Shown here piece by piece: positions 1 to 7,645 of a stretch of 64,000 nt of DNA (its first letter is position 1; each line of letters begins with the position of its first letter). The notes beneath the pieces are model-generated. The model ran no database searches and was not told the origin of the DNA. It saw nothing but the letters and a program-made list of their open reading frames with translations. The stretch comes from Streptomyces sp. C10-9-1. GTDB taxonomy: Bacteria > Actinomycetota > Actinomycetes > Streptomycetales > Streptomycetaceae. The DNA lies in NCBI RefSeq assembly GCF_024497955.1, contig NZ_JANHKP010000022.1:36660-100659 (forward strand), read 5' to 3'. The translations under genes were made by a program, and so were the position numbers.

Positions 1-2
1 TG

Positions 3-944
3 CTGGCCGCGGGGGTGCTGGCCGCCGGACCGCTCGCCCTGGCCGCGCCCGCGCACGCCACCGACGGCCCGGGCGGGGGCGAGGCCACCGCGGTCGTGCT
101 CCGCGCCGGGCTGGACGTGGGCCTGCTCGACAAGACGGTCCAGGTCCCGCTCCGGACCTCCCTGAACGCCGTCGAAGCCCCGCAGAGCGCCGGGAAGACC
201 GCGCTCAGCGTGACCCTGGACGGCGTCGACAAGGGCCGCCCGATCCGGATCCTGCGGGCGGACACCGCCACCGCCGAGGCCGCCGTGGAGGGTGGCCGGG
301 CCGAGGCGTCCAGCACCCTGGTACGGGCGAAGGTGCACCTCCCCGGCCTGCCGCTGCTCTCCCTGATCGAACTCCGGCAGGTCACCTCCGAGGTGAGCTG
401 CGAGGCGGGCAAGCAGCCCACCGCCGCCGCGAACGTCCTCGGGCACGTCAGGGTCCTCGGCAAGAAGGTCACGCTGAGCGCGGGCGGGCCGACCGTGGTC
501 GACGTCCCGGCCGTCGGCAAGGTCACCCTCGACCTGTCGGAGACCAGCACCACCTCCACCACCGCCGCGGCGGCGGCCCTGCGGCTCAAGGTGTCCGTCG
601 ACCCGCTGGAACTCAACGTCGCCGAGGTCGAGGGCGAGATCACGCTCGCCGAGTCCACCTGCACCTCGCCCCGGGCCGCGGCCGAGGAGGAGGAGAAGCC
701 CGCGCAGGAGGAGACCGGGCCCGACCGGCCCGCGCAGGAGGCCGAGCCCGGCGAGGAGGCGGAGTCCCCCGCGGAACCGGAGAGCAACATCTCGGTGCAG
801 TCCGCGGGCGAGCCGACGCAGAACCTGGCCGAGACCGGCGGCAGCTCCACCACCCCGTACCTCGCCGGCGCCGCCGGGGTGCTGCTCGTCGGGGGAGCCG
901 CCGCGAGCATCCTGGCCCGCCGCCGCTCGCGCGGCCAGGGCTGA
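3..944 (+). CDS. SCO1860-type LAETGG-anchored surface protein, 5' truncated by window edge
   Basis: This is a secreted cell-surface protein of unknown function. The frame is open at the left edge, where it reads through the hydrophobic core of a signal peptide ending in an AHA-like cleavage site, so the true start lies outside the window. The mature part is a beta-rich domain of about 200 residues. It is followed by a Glu/Pro/Ala-rich spacer and then LAETGG, a hydrophobic segment and an RRRSRG tail. That tail is the layout recognised by streptomycete class E sortases (LAxTG), so the protein is inferred to be covalently attached to peptidoglycan. It converges on cobC across a long hairpin. Confidence 0.8.
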   Translation: MAAGVLAAGPLALAAPAHATDGPGGGEATAVVLRAGLDVGLLDKTVQVPLRTSLNAVEAPQSAGKTALSVTLDGVDKGRPIRILRADTATAEAAVEGGRAEASSTLVRAKVHLPGLPLLSLIELRQVTSEVSCEAGKQPTAAANVLGHVRVLGKKVTLSAGGPTVVDVPAVGKVTLDLSETSTTSTTAAAAALRLKVSVDPLELNVAEVEGEITLAESTCTSPRAAAEEEEKPAQEETGPDRPAQEAEPGEEAESPAEPESNISVQSAGEPTQNLAETGGSSTTPYLAGAAGVLLVGGAAASILARRRSRGQG

Positions 945-957
945 CACCGGGCCGCGG

Positions 958-1000
958 GAGCGGCGCGGGTGCGCGGGCCGCCCGCGCACCCGCGCCGCTC
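958..1000. terminator. Perfect 20-bp hairpin between convergent genes
   Basis: Positions 958-977 and 981-1000 are exact reverse complements, leaving a 3-nt loop. The hairpin lies 14 nt after the stop of the surface protein and 70 nt before the end of the convergent cobC. There is no U-tract, as is common for streptomycete terminators, so it could serve both directions. Confidence 0.7.
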
Positions 1001-1071
1001 CGCGCCCCGTCCGGCGACCGGTCAGGCCCCACCGAGGGGGGACGGGCCCGACCGGGTGAGGCCCGGACCGC

Positions 1072-2169
1072 TCAGCCCACCGCCGTCAGGGCCTGGTCCA
1101 GAGCCTGGAGGAATCGATTCGTCGTCGCCCTGTCCCGCACGGCCAGGCGCAGCCACCCGCCGTCCAGGCCCGGGAAGGTGTCGCCCCGGCGGGCCGCGAA
1201 ACCGAGCCCCCGCAGCACCTCGCGCACCTCCCCTGCCCGGCGGACCCGGACCAGCACGAACGGCCCCGCCGCGTCCGGGACGGTGCGGACCTCCTCGAAC
1301 TCCGCCAGTCCGGCCAGCAGGTGCGCGCGGTCCGCCGCGATCTCCGCCGCGGCCCGCTCCGCCTCCGCCAGCGCCGCCGGGCGCATGCACGCCTCCGCGG
1401 CGGCCAGTGCCGGCGTGGAGACCGGCCACAGCGGCTGGACGCGCTCCAGGGCAGTGACCGTGTCCGGCTCCGCCAGCACGTACCCGATCCGCAGCCCGGC
1501 CAGTCCCCAGGTCTTGGTCAGGGAGCGCAGGACCACCAGGCCCGGCACGTCGGTGCGCCCCGCCAGGGCCTCGGGCTCGCCCGGCACCGCGTCCATGAAC
1601 GCCTCGTCCACCACCAGCACCCGCCCCGGGCGGGCCAGCCGGGCGAGGAGCTCCCCCGGGTGCAGCACGGACGTGGGATTGGTCGGATTGCCGACGACCA
1701 CCAGGTCCGCCGACTCCGGGACCGCCTCCGGCCGCAGCCGGAACGCCTCCTCCGGACGCAGCAGCACCCGGCCGACCTCGTGCCCCGCGTCCCGCAGCGC
1801 GGCCTCCGGCTCGGTGAACTGCGGGTGCACGACCACGGGCCTGCGCACCCGCAGTGCCCTGGCCAGCAGGACGAACGCCTCCGCCGCACCCGCCGTCAGC
1901 AGCACCCGTTCCTCCGGGAGCCCGTGCCGGGCGGCCACCGCGGCCCGGGCGGCCCGGGAGTCGGGATAGGCGGCGAGAGCGGACAGGGAGCCGGCTATGT
2001 GCTCCCGCAGCCAGCGGGGCGGTGTGCCGGTGCGGACGTTGACCGCGAGGTCGACCAGGCCGGCGGCGCCGTCGCGCACCTCGGCGTCCCCGTGGTGGCG
2101 CAGGTCGTGGACGGGGGCCGGCGTCCCGGGCCGCTCGCCGCCCTCGTCGTGGTCAGCGCGGGTGTACAT
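1072..2169 (-). CDS. cobC: CobC-type PLP-dependent aminotransferase (Rv2231c family)
   Basis: This 365-residue fold-type I PLP enzyme is related to histidinol-phosphate aminotransferase and L-threonine-O-3-phosphate decarboxylase. It is inferred to supply the aminopropanol part of the cobalamin nucleotide loop. Visible features are NPTNPTS (about 161-167, phosphate and PLP contacts), DEAF (188-191, pyridine-N aspartate) and SLTKTWGLAGLR (216-227) with the Schiff-base lysine at about 219. The ATG at 2169 is chosen because no other in-frame start fits, but it has a poor ribosome binding site. A strong site just upstream serves a mini-ORF that overlaps this start. The gene follows the CobE-like gene by 79 nt on the same strand. 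Confidence 0.85.
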   Translation of the reverse strand: MYTRADHDEGGERPGTPAPVHDLRHHGDAEVRDGAAGLVDLAVNVRTGTPPRWLREHIAGSLSALAAYPDSRAARAAVAARHGLPEERVLLTAGAAEAFVLLARALRVRRPVVVHPQFTEPEAALRDAGHEVGRVLLRPEEAFRLRPEAVPESADLVVVGNPTNPTSVLHPGELLARLARPGRVLVVDEAFMDAVPGEPEALAGRTDVPGLVVLRSLTKTWGLAGLRIGYVLAEPDTVTALERVQPLWPVSTPALAAAEACMRPAALAEAERAAAEIAADRAHLLAGLAEFEEVRTVPDAAGPFVLVRVRRAGEVREVLRGLGFAARRGDTFPGLDGGWLRLAVRDRATTNRFLQALDQALTAVG

Positions 2170-2203
2170 GGCCGCCGCGCAAGGGTGCAGGGGGGATGGA
2201 CAC
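2153..2203 (-). CDS. Possible 16-residue coupling ORF overlapping the cobC start
   Basis: A GTG at 2203 sits 7 nt after a strong GAGGAG (2211-2216 on this strand). It opens 16 codons, rich in Pro and Gly, that end at a TGA 14 nt inside cobC in another frame. The cobC ATG itself lacks a good ribosome binding site, so translation through this small frame could feed cobC by coupling. It is equally possible that cobC begins differently in this strain or that an indel separates the strong site from the cobC frame. Confidence 0.3.
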   Translation of the reverse strand: MSIPPAPLRGGHVHPR

Positions 2204-2248
2204 GATGGGTCTCCTCGTGAACGTGGGGGGAAGAACGCACGCAGGCCA

Positions 2249-2698
2249 TCATGGCTCGGAAGGGCCGATCCCGGCAGTGCCCGGGAGCACACTCCCGTTC
2301 CGCCGCGCGATCGCGCAGGTCGCGGAGGCACGGCGCCCGGCCGGCCTCGACACCCGCTTGGGGAGGAGCAGTTCGCCGCCCCCGGCGAGGGCCGCGGCCT
2401 CCGCGACCGAGGGTGTGCCCACCGCCGCCAGCACAGCCGCGGATCCTCCGGGCACCTCCACCGCGGCCAACTCCCCTGCCGTGTAGGCCAGCAGCGGCAC
2501 CCCCAGCCGCTCCGCCGCGCCCGCCACCCCCGGCTCCGCGGCCCGGGCGTCCAGGGTGGCCAGCGCCGCCACCCGGTCCACGGGCAGCCCCGCCTCCCGC
2601 AGACAGTGCCGGACCAGCCCCTCGACCTCCGCGAGCGGCGCCCCGCGCGAGGCCCCGACGCCGACCACGAGGTCCCGCACCGCGCCCGGCCCGCTCAC
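2249..2698 (-). CDS. CobE / CbiG C-terminal-domain protein
   Basis: This 149-residue protein belongs to the CobE/CbiG-C family of cobalamin biosynthesis. The family pattern is visible: a glycine-rich GVGASRG start, RVAALATLDARA, LLAYTAGELAAV, then VGTPSVAEAAALAGGGELLLPK ahead of a basic end. In bacteria with the anaerobic-type pathway this domain is fused to the CbiG lactone hydrolase. Alone it is CobE, whose exact role is not settled. It starts with GTG just left of the divergent ZIP transporter and is probably co-transcribed with cobC. Confidence 0.75.
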   Translation of the reverse strand: MSGPGAVRDLVVGVGASRGAPLAEVEGLVRHCLREAGLPVDRVAALATLDARAAEPGVAGAAERLGVPLLAYTAGELAAVEVPGGSAAVLAAVGTPSVAEAAALAGGGELLLPKRVSRPAGRRASATCAIARRNGSVLPGTAGIGPSEP

Positions 2699-2787
2699 CG
2701 GCGCCCCGGCAGCCGATCCGGGGCAACCGGGTGACGAGGGGGGCCCGCGGGGTGCGGACGTCCCCGCGGATGGGCTAGCAAGGGCGC

Positions 2788-3510
2788 ATGGCGGTGTTCG
2801 TCGCGCTCGGCGCGTTCCTGATGACGCTGTTCGGCGGCTGGACGGCGCAGCGCGCCACCGGCCGCCGGCCGCTGGTGCTCGGCCTCGCGGGCGGGCTGAT
2901 GCTCGGCGTGGTCGGGCTCGAACTCCTGCCGGAGGCCCTGGCGGCCGCCGGCGGGCCCTTCCTCGGCGTACCGCGGGGCCTGCTGCTGTTCGTCGCTGGC
3001 TTCCTGGTCGCGCACCTGGCCCAGCGGCTGCCCGCGGCCCGCCGGACGGCGGACCGCGGGCAGCCGGTACGCGATCCGCGCACGGGTGTCGCGGCCGCGT
3101 CCGCGATGGTGCTCCACAGCCTGATGGACGGCGTGGCGCTCGGCGCGGCCTTCCAGATCGGCGGCGGGATGGGAGCCACCGTCGCCCTCGCCGTCGTCAC
3201 CCACGACTTCGCCGACGGCTTCACCACCTACACGGTCACCAGCCTCTACGGCAACACCAGGCGCCGCGCGCAGCTGATGCTGCTCGCGGCCGCGCTCGCC
3301 CCCGTCGCGGGGGCCGCCACCACCCTGCTGTTCGCCTTCCCCGAGGCGCTTCTCGGCGGCTACCTCGGCTTCTTCGGAGGGGTGCTGCTGTACCTGGCAG
3401 CCGCCGAGATCCTCCCGGAGGCCCACGCGGAACGCCCCGCCGGATCCACCCTGCTGTGCACGGTCGGCGGCGTGGGCTTCGTCTGGCTCGTCGTGGGCCT
3501 GGCCGGATGA
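2788..3510 (+). CDS. ZIP family divalent metal transporter
   Basis: This 240-residue inner-membrane protein has about seven or eight hydrophobic helices. Two metal-binding helices of the ZIP family are visible as HSLMDGVALG (about 110-119) and THDFADGFT (about 139-147), in place of the usual HNxPEG and HEIPEG. ZIP proteins import Zn or other divalent metals. Lying inside the cobalamin locus, this one might supply cobalt, but that is only a contextual guess. It is divergent from the CobE-like gene and convergent with cobB. Confidence 0.8.
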   Translation: MAVFVALGAFLMTLFGGWTAQRATGRRPLVLGLAGGLMLGVVGLELLPEALAAAGGPFLGVPRGLLLFVAGFLVAHLAQRLPAARRTADRGQPVRDPRTGVAAASAMVLHSLMDGVALGAAFQIGGGMGATVALAVVTHDFADGFTTYTVTSLYGNTRRRAQLMLLAAALAPVAGAATTLLFAFPEALLGGYLGFFGGVLLYLAAAEILPEAHAERPAGSTLLCTVGGVGFVWLVVGLAG

Positions 3511-3554
3511 CCGGCCACCGGCGGTCCGCGCCCGGAGCCCGCCCCCGCGCGCCC

Positions 3555-4934
3555 TCACACCCGGTGCCCCGCGCCCGCCCGGCAGGCGGCCACGAACCGG
3601 GACGCCGTACCGGGGCGGGACGCCCAGTGGGTGTGCAGGTAGCTGGCGTGCACGCCGCCCTGGACGAAGCCCTCCACCCGCCGCTCGGGACGGACCATCC
3701 CCCAGGCGGGCACCGGGCCCGCGCCCGGCTCCAGCACCGTGCGGTGGAACTCGTGGCCGCGCATCCGGGACCCCGCGGCGGCCAGCGGGCTGTCCGCCAC
3801 GGCCACCGCCTCCCGGTACCCGAGCGTCAGCCGCGGCGACATCCGCGCCTCGGCGTCGAGCACTCCGCACATCGGCCGCCCGTCCAGGGAGCGCGCCAGG
3901 TAGAGCAGGCCCGCGCACTCGGCCGCGACCGGCGCACCCGAGAGCGCGAGGCGGGCGACGTCCCGGCGCAGGGGCTCGTTCGCCGACAGCTCCGGCGCGT
4001 ACACCTCGGGGAAGCCCCCGCCGACGACCAGACCGCGGGTGCCCTCGGGCAGCCGCTCGTCGTGCAGCGGGTCGAGGGGGACGACCTGCGCCCCCGCGGC
4101 CCGCAGCAGTTCGACGTGCTCCGCGTAGGAGAAGGTGAAGGCCGCACCGCCGGCCACCGCGACCACCGGCCGCTCCCCGCCGCCCTCGGCCGGTCCGCCC
4201 TCGGCCGGTTCGTCCTCCGGGCGCCAGGGGGCCGCGTCCAGTGGCGGGGCCGAGCGGGCCAGCGCCAGCAGCGCGTCCAGGTCGCAGCCGGCCCGCACCT
4301 GCTCCGCCTGCGCCCGCACCGCCTCGACCGCCTCGGCGCGCCGCTCGGCGACCGGTACCAGTCCCAGGTGCCGGGAGGGCGTCTCGACCGCGGGAGCCCG
4401 GCGCAGCACGCCCAGCACGGGTACGCCGGAGCCGCCCAGGGCCTCCCGCAGCAGCCGCTCGTGGCGGTCGGTGGCCACCTTGTTGAGGATCACCCCGCCG
4501 ATCCGGACCTCCGGGTCCCAGGACGCGAAGCCGTGCACCAGCGCGGCCACCGAGCGGGACTGCGAGGAGGCGTCCACCACCAGCACCACGGGAGCCCGCA
4601 GGAGCTTGGCCACCTGCGCGGTCGACGCCAGCTCGCCCTGGCCCGCCGCGCCGTCGTACAGGCCCATCACGCCCTCGACGACGGCCAGCCCGCAGCCCGC
4701 GGCGGCGTGCGCGAACAGCGGGCCCACCAGCTCGGGACCGCACAGGTAGGCGTCCAGGTTGCGCCCCGGGCGGCCCGTCGCCAGCGCGTGGTACCCCGGG
4801 TCGATGTAGTCCGGGCCCACCTTGTGCGGGGACACCGCGAGCCCGCGGCCGGCGAACGCGGCCATCAGACCGGTCGCCACCGTGGTCTTGCCCGCGCCGG
4901 AGGAGGGCGCCGCGATGACGAGACGCGCTACCAC
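3555..4934 (-). CDS. cobB: Cobyrinate a,c-diamide synthase (CobB/CbiA)
   Basis: This 459-residue ATP- and glutamine-dependent amidase converts the a and c side chains of (hydrogeno)cobyrinate to amides in the cytoplasm. The N-terminal half is a dethiobiotin-synthetase-like ATPase with SSGAGKTT (about 10-17) and KVGPDYIDPGYH. The C-terminal half is a class I glutamine amidotransferase domain with the nucleophile in AAECAGLLYL and the signature LTLGYREA. The GTG at 4934 overlaps the cobO stop by 7 nt, so the two are translationally coupled. It is the last gene of the riboswitch-headed operon. Confidence 0.9.
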   Translation of the reverse strand: MVARLVIAAPSSGAGKTTVATGLMAAFAGRGLAVSPHKVGPDYIDPGYHALATGRPGRNLDAYLCGPELVGPLFAHAAAGCGLAVVEGVMGLYDGAAGQGELASTAQVAKLLRAPVVLVVDASSQSRSVAALVHGFASWDPEVRIGGVILNKVATDRHERLLREALGGSGVPVLGVLRRAPAVETPSRHLGLVPVAERRAEAVEAVRAQAEQVRAGCDLDALLALARSAPPLDAAPWRPEDEPAEGGPAEGGGERPVVAVAGGAAFTFSYAEHVELLRAAGAQVVPLDPLHDERLPEGTRGLVVGGGFPEVYAPELSANEPLRRDVARLALSGAPVAAECAGLLYLARSLDGRPMCGVLDAEARMSPRLTLGYREAVAVADSPLAAAGSRMRGHEFHRTVLEPGAGPVPAWGMVRPERRVEGFVQGGVHASYLHTHWASRPGTASRFVAACRAGAGHRV

Positions 4935-5536
4935 TCGATGCCCCGCTGGCCCTTCTGACCCGTGTCCATCGGGTGCTTCACCTTGGACATGTCGGTGACC
5001 AGGTCGGCGAAGTCGACCAGCTTGCCCGGGGCGTTGCGGCCCGTGATCACCACGTGCTGGGTGCCGGGCCGGGTGCGCAGCACCTCGATCACCTCGTCGG
5101 CGTCGATCCACCCCCAGTGCAGCGGATAGGCGAACTCGTCCAGCACGTACAGCCGGTGGGTCTCGGCGGCGAGGTCGCGCTTGACCTGCTCCCACCCCTC
5201 GCGGGCCTTGTCCTCGTTGCTCGGCTCGCCGTCCGCGGGCGTGCGCTGGATCCACGACCAGCCCTCGCCCATCTTGTGCCAGGCCACGGTGCCGCCCTGC
5301 CCGCTGGCCCCGAGGACCTTCAGCGCGTTCTCCTCGCCGACCTTCCACTTGGCCGACTTCACGAACTGGAACACGCCGATCGGCCAGCCCTGGTTCCAGG
5401 CCCGCAGGGCGAGCCCGAAGGCGGCGGTCGACTTCCCCTTGCCGACGCCCGTGTGCACGAACACGAGCGGCCGGTTGCGGCGCTGGCGGGTGGTGAGTCC
5501 GTCGTCCGGGACGACGGACGGCTGTCCCTTGGGCAT
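4928..5536 (-). CDS. cobO: Corrinoid adenosyltransferase CobO
   Basis: This 202-residue cob(I)yrinic acid a,c-diamide adenosyltransferase transfers the 5'-deoxyadenosyl group of ATP to cobalt(I). The CobO/CobA/BtuR P-loop variant GVGKGKS is at about 30-36. The family blocks GVFQFVKS, LDEFAYPLHWGW and VVITGRNAP are all present, and the length is normal. Its ATG shares one base with the TGA of the upstream chelatase gene, and its 3' end overlaps cobB. Confidence 0.93.
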   Translation of the reverse strand: MPKGQPSVVPDDGLTTRQRRNRPLVFVHTGVGKGKSTAAFGLALRAWNQGWPIGVFQFVKSAKWKVGEENALKVLGASGQGGTVAWHKMGEGWSWIQRTPADGEPSNEDKAREGWEQVKRDLAAETHRLYVLDEFAYPLHWGWIDADEVIEVLRTRPGTQHVVITGRNAPGKLVDFADLVTDMSKVKHPMDTGQKGQRGIEW

Positions 5537-7596
5537 CAGGCGGCCCTCCTGGCGGTGGTTGCGGTGCGGACGTCCCTCACGAGGCCGGCGATCGAGTCGG
5601 CGCGCAGCTCGTCCAGGGTGACGGCGGTGCCGCCGAGTTCGCCGGCGAGGGTGCCGGCCAGACCGAGGCGCACGTACCCCGACTCGCAGTCGACCACGAC
5701 CGACGCGGTTCCCTCGGCGGCGAGCAGCCGGGCCGCGCGCAGCGCCGAGCCGAAGGCGTCGCCCGCCCCGGTGGCGCGGCCGTCGGTGACCACGACGAGC
5801 AGCGGGCGCCGCGCGGGATCGCGCAGCCGCTCCACGCGGAGCGTCTCACGGGCCTTCAGCAGCCCGGCCGCCAGCGGCGTCCGCCCGCCGGTCGGCAGCG
5901 AGCCGAGGCGGGCCGCCGCCGCGTCCACCGAGGACGTCGGGGGCAGCGCCAGCTCGGCGTCCCGGCCGCGGAAGGTGACCAGCCCGACCTTGTCCCGGCG
6001 CTGGTAGGCGTCGAGGAGCAGCGACAGCACCGCGCCCTTGACGGCCCCCATGCGCTGCCGCGCGGCCATCGAGCCCGAGGCGTCCACCGCGAACAGCACG
6101 AGGTTGCCCTCCCGGCCCTCCCGCACGGTCTGGCGCAGGTCGTCCCGGCGGACCACCAGGCCCGCCCCGGTACGGCCGCGTGCGCGCTGGTGGGGCGCGG
6201 CGGCCTGCACCGTGGCGGCCAGGTGGAGCCGGGTCAGCCCGCCCCGGGGGCGCCGCGCGCCCGTGGTGCGGCCGTGCTCGGTACGGGCCCGGGAGCGCCG
6301 CCCCGCGGCCCCGTCGCCGAGGCCCGGGACGCTGAACATCCGGGCCCGGAAGGGTTCCGCGGCGGCGACGGGCCGCTGCTCGCCGCCCCCCGGCCCCCCG
6401 GGGGCCTGCTGCCCGTCCGGCCCGGGGGCACCGCCGGCCTCCGGGCCGGTCCCGGAGGGGTCGGGCGCGGCACCCTCGGCCGCGGGGCCCTCGCCCTGCG
6501 GCGGGACACCGCCTCCGCCCCCGCCCCCGCCGTCGCCGGGGCCGGGAGGCGGCCCGGGGTCGGGGTCCGGGTCCGGCTCGTCGTCGCCGCCGAAGCGGGA
6601 CAGCGTCTCGTCCAGGGTGTCCTCGTCCAGGCCGGGCGCGTCGAAGGGGTTGCGGCGGCGGCGGTGCGGCAGCGCGAGCAGGGCCGCCCGGCGCACGTCC
6701 TCCTCGGCGACCTCCGAGCGGCCGTCCCAGGCGGCCAGCGCGGTGGCCGTCCGGGCCATCACGATGTCCGCGCGCATCCCGTCGACCTCGAACGCCGCGC
6801 AGGTCGCCGCGATCTGGCGCAGCGCCGTGTCCCCCAGCGCCACCCGGGGCAGCAGCTCCCGCGCCTCGCGGACCCGCTCCCGCAGCTCCTCCTCGTCCTC
6901 GGCCCAGCGGGCGGCGAAGGCGGCCGGGTCCTCGTCGAAGGCCAGCCGCCGGCGGACGACCTCGACCCGCTGGTCCGGGTCGCGGGAGGCGGCCACCTCC
7001 ACCGTCAGCCCGAACCGGTCGAGCAGCTGCGGGCGGAGTTCGCCCTCCTCCGGGTTCATCGTGCCGACCAGCAGGAACCGGGAGGCGTGCCGCACGGAGA
7101 CGCCCTCGCGCTCCACGTAGGAGGCCCCCATCGCCGCGGCGTCGAGCATCAGGTCGACCAGGTGGTCGTGGAGCAGGTTGACCTCGTCGACGTAGAGGAT
7201 GCCCCGGTGGGCGTCCGCGAGCAGGCCCGGCTCGAAGGACTTCACCCCGTCGGCGAGGGCGCGTTCGATGTCCAGGGACCCGACCAGGCGGTCCTCCGAG
7301 GCGCCCACGGGGAGCTCCACCATCCGCGCCGGACGGGAGTCCGGGGCGGCGGCCCGGTGAGGGCCGTCGGGGCACCCGGGGTCGGGTGCGGCGGGGTCGC
7401 ACGAGAAGCGGCAGTCCGCGACCACCGCCACCTCGGGCAGCAGGTCCGCGAGGGCCCGCACCGCGGTGCTCTTGGCGGTTCCCTTCTCGCCGCGTACCAG
7501 CACGCCGCCCACCGCGGGGCTGACGGCGTTGAGCAGCAGCGCCAGCCGCAGGTCGTCCATCCCGACGACCGCGGTGAACGGGTAGCGGGTGCTCAT
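5536..7596 (-). CDS. Fused ChlI/ChlD-type chelatase ATPase subunit (putative cobaltochelatase)
   Basis: This 686-residue protein joins the two small subunits of a Mg-chelatase-like machine. The N-terminal AAA+ domain has Walker A GEKGTAKS (about 36-43) and Walker B ILYVDEVNLL. A long Asp/Pro/Gly-rich linker follows. The C-terminal von Willebrand A domain has the MIDAS motif DASGSM. In actinobacteria such proteins work with the large CobN subunit to insert cobalt into hydrogenobyrinate diamide. Here cobQ follows upstream after only 49 nt and cobN is not beside it. Confidence 0.85.
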   Translation of the reverse strand: MSTRYPFTAVVGMDDLRLALLLNAVSPAVGGVLVRGEKGTAKSTAVRALADLLPEVAVVADCRFSCDPAAPDPGCPDGPHRAAAPDSRPARMVELPVGASEDRLVGSLDIERALADGVKSFEPGLLADAHRGILYVDEVNLLHDHLVDLMLDAAAMGASYVEREGVSVRHASRFLLVGTMNPEEGELRPQLLDRFGLTVEVAASRDPDQRVEVVRRRLAFDEDPAAFAARWAEDEEELRERVREARELLPRVALGDTALRQIAATCAAFEVDGMRADIVMARTATALAAWDGRSEVAEEDVRRAALLALPHRRRRNPFDAPGLDEDTLDETLSRFGGDDEPDPDPDPGPPPGPGDGGGGGGGGVPPQGEGPAAEGAAPDPSGTGPEAGGAPGPDGQQAPGGPGGGEQRPVAAAEPFRARMFSVPGLGDGAAGRRSRARTEHGRTTGARRPRGGLTRLHLAATVQAAAPHQRARGRTGAGLVVRRDDLRQTVREGREGNLVLFAVDASGSMAARQRMGAVKGAVLSLLLDAYQRRDKVGLVTFRGRDAELALPPTSSVDAAAARLGSLPTGGRTPLAAGLLKARETLRVERLRDPARRPLLVVVTDGRATGAGDAFGSALRAARLLAAEGTASVVVDCESGYVRLGLAGTLAGELGGTAVTLDELRADSIAGLVRDVRTATTARRAA

Positions 7597-7645
7597 GATC
7601 GCTCCTTCACGTCGCTGAGGGTTCTCGGTTCGGCCGGTGCGGCGC

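Noticed and set aside
2556..4958. Long plus-strand frame of 800 residues across the ZIP and cobB genes
   Set aside because: Arg/Pro/Gly-rich shadow of cobB on the opposite strand, with no family pattern.
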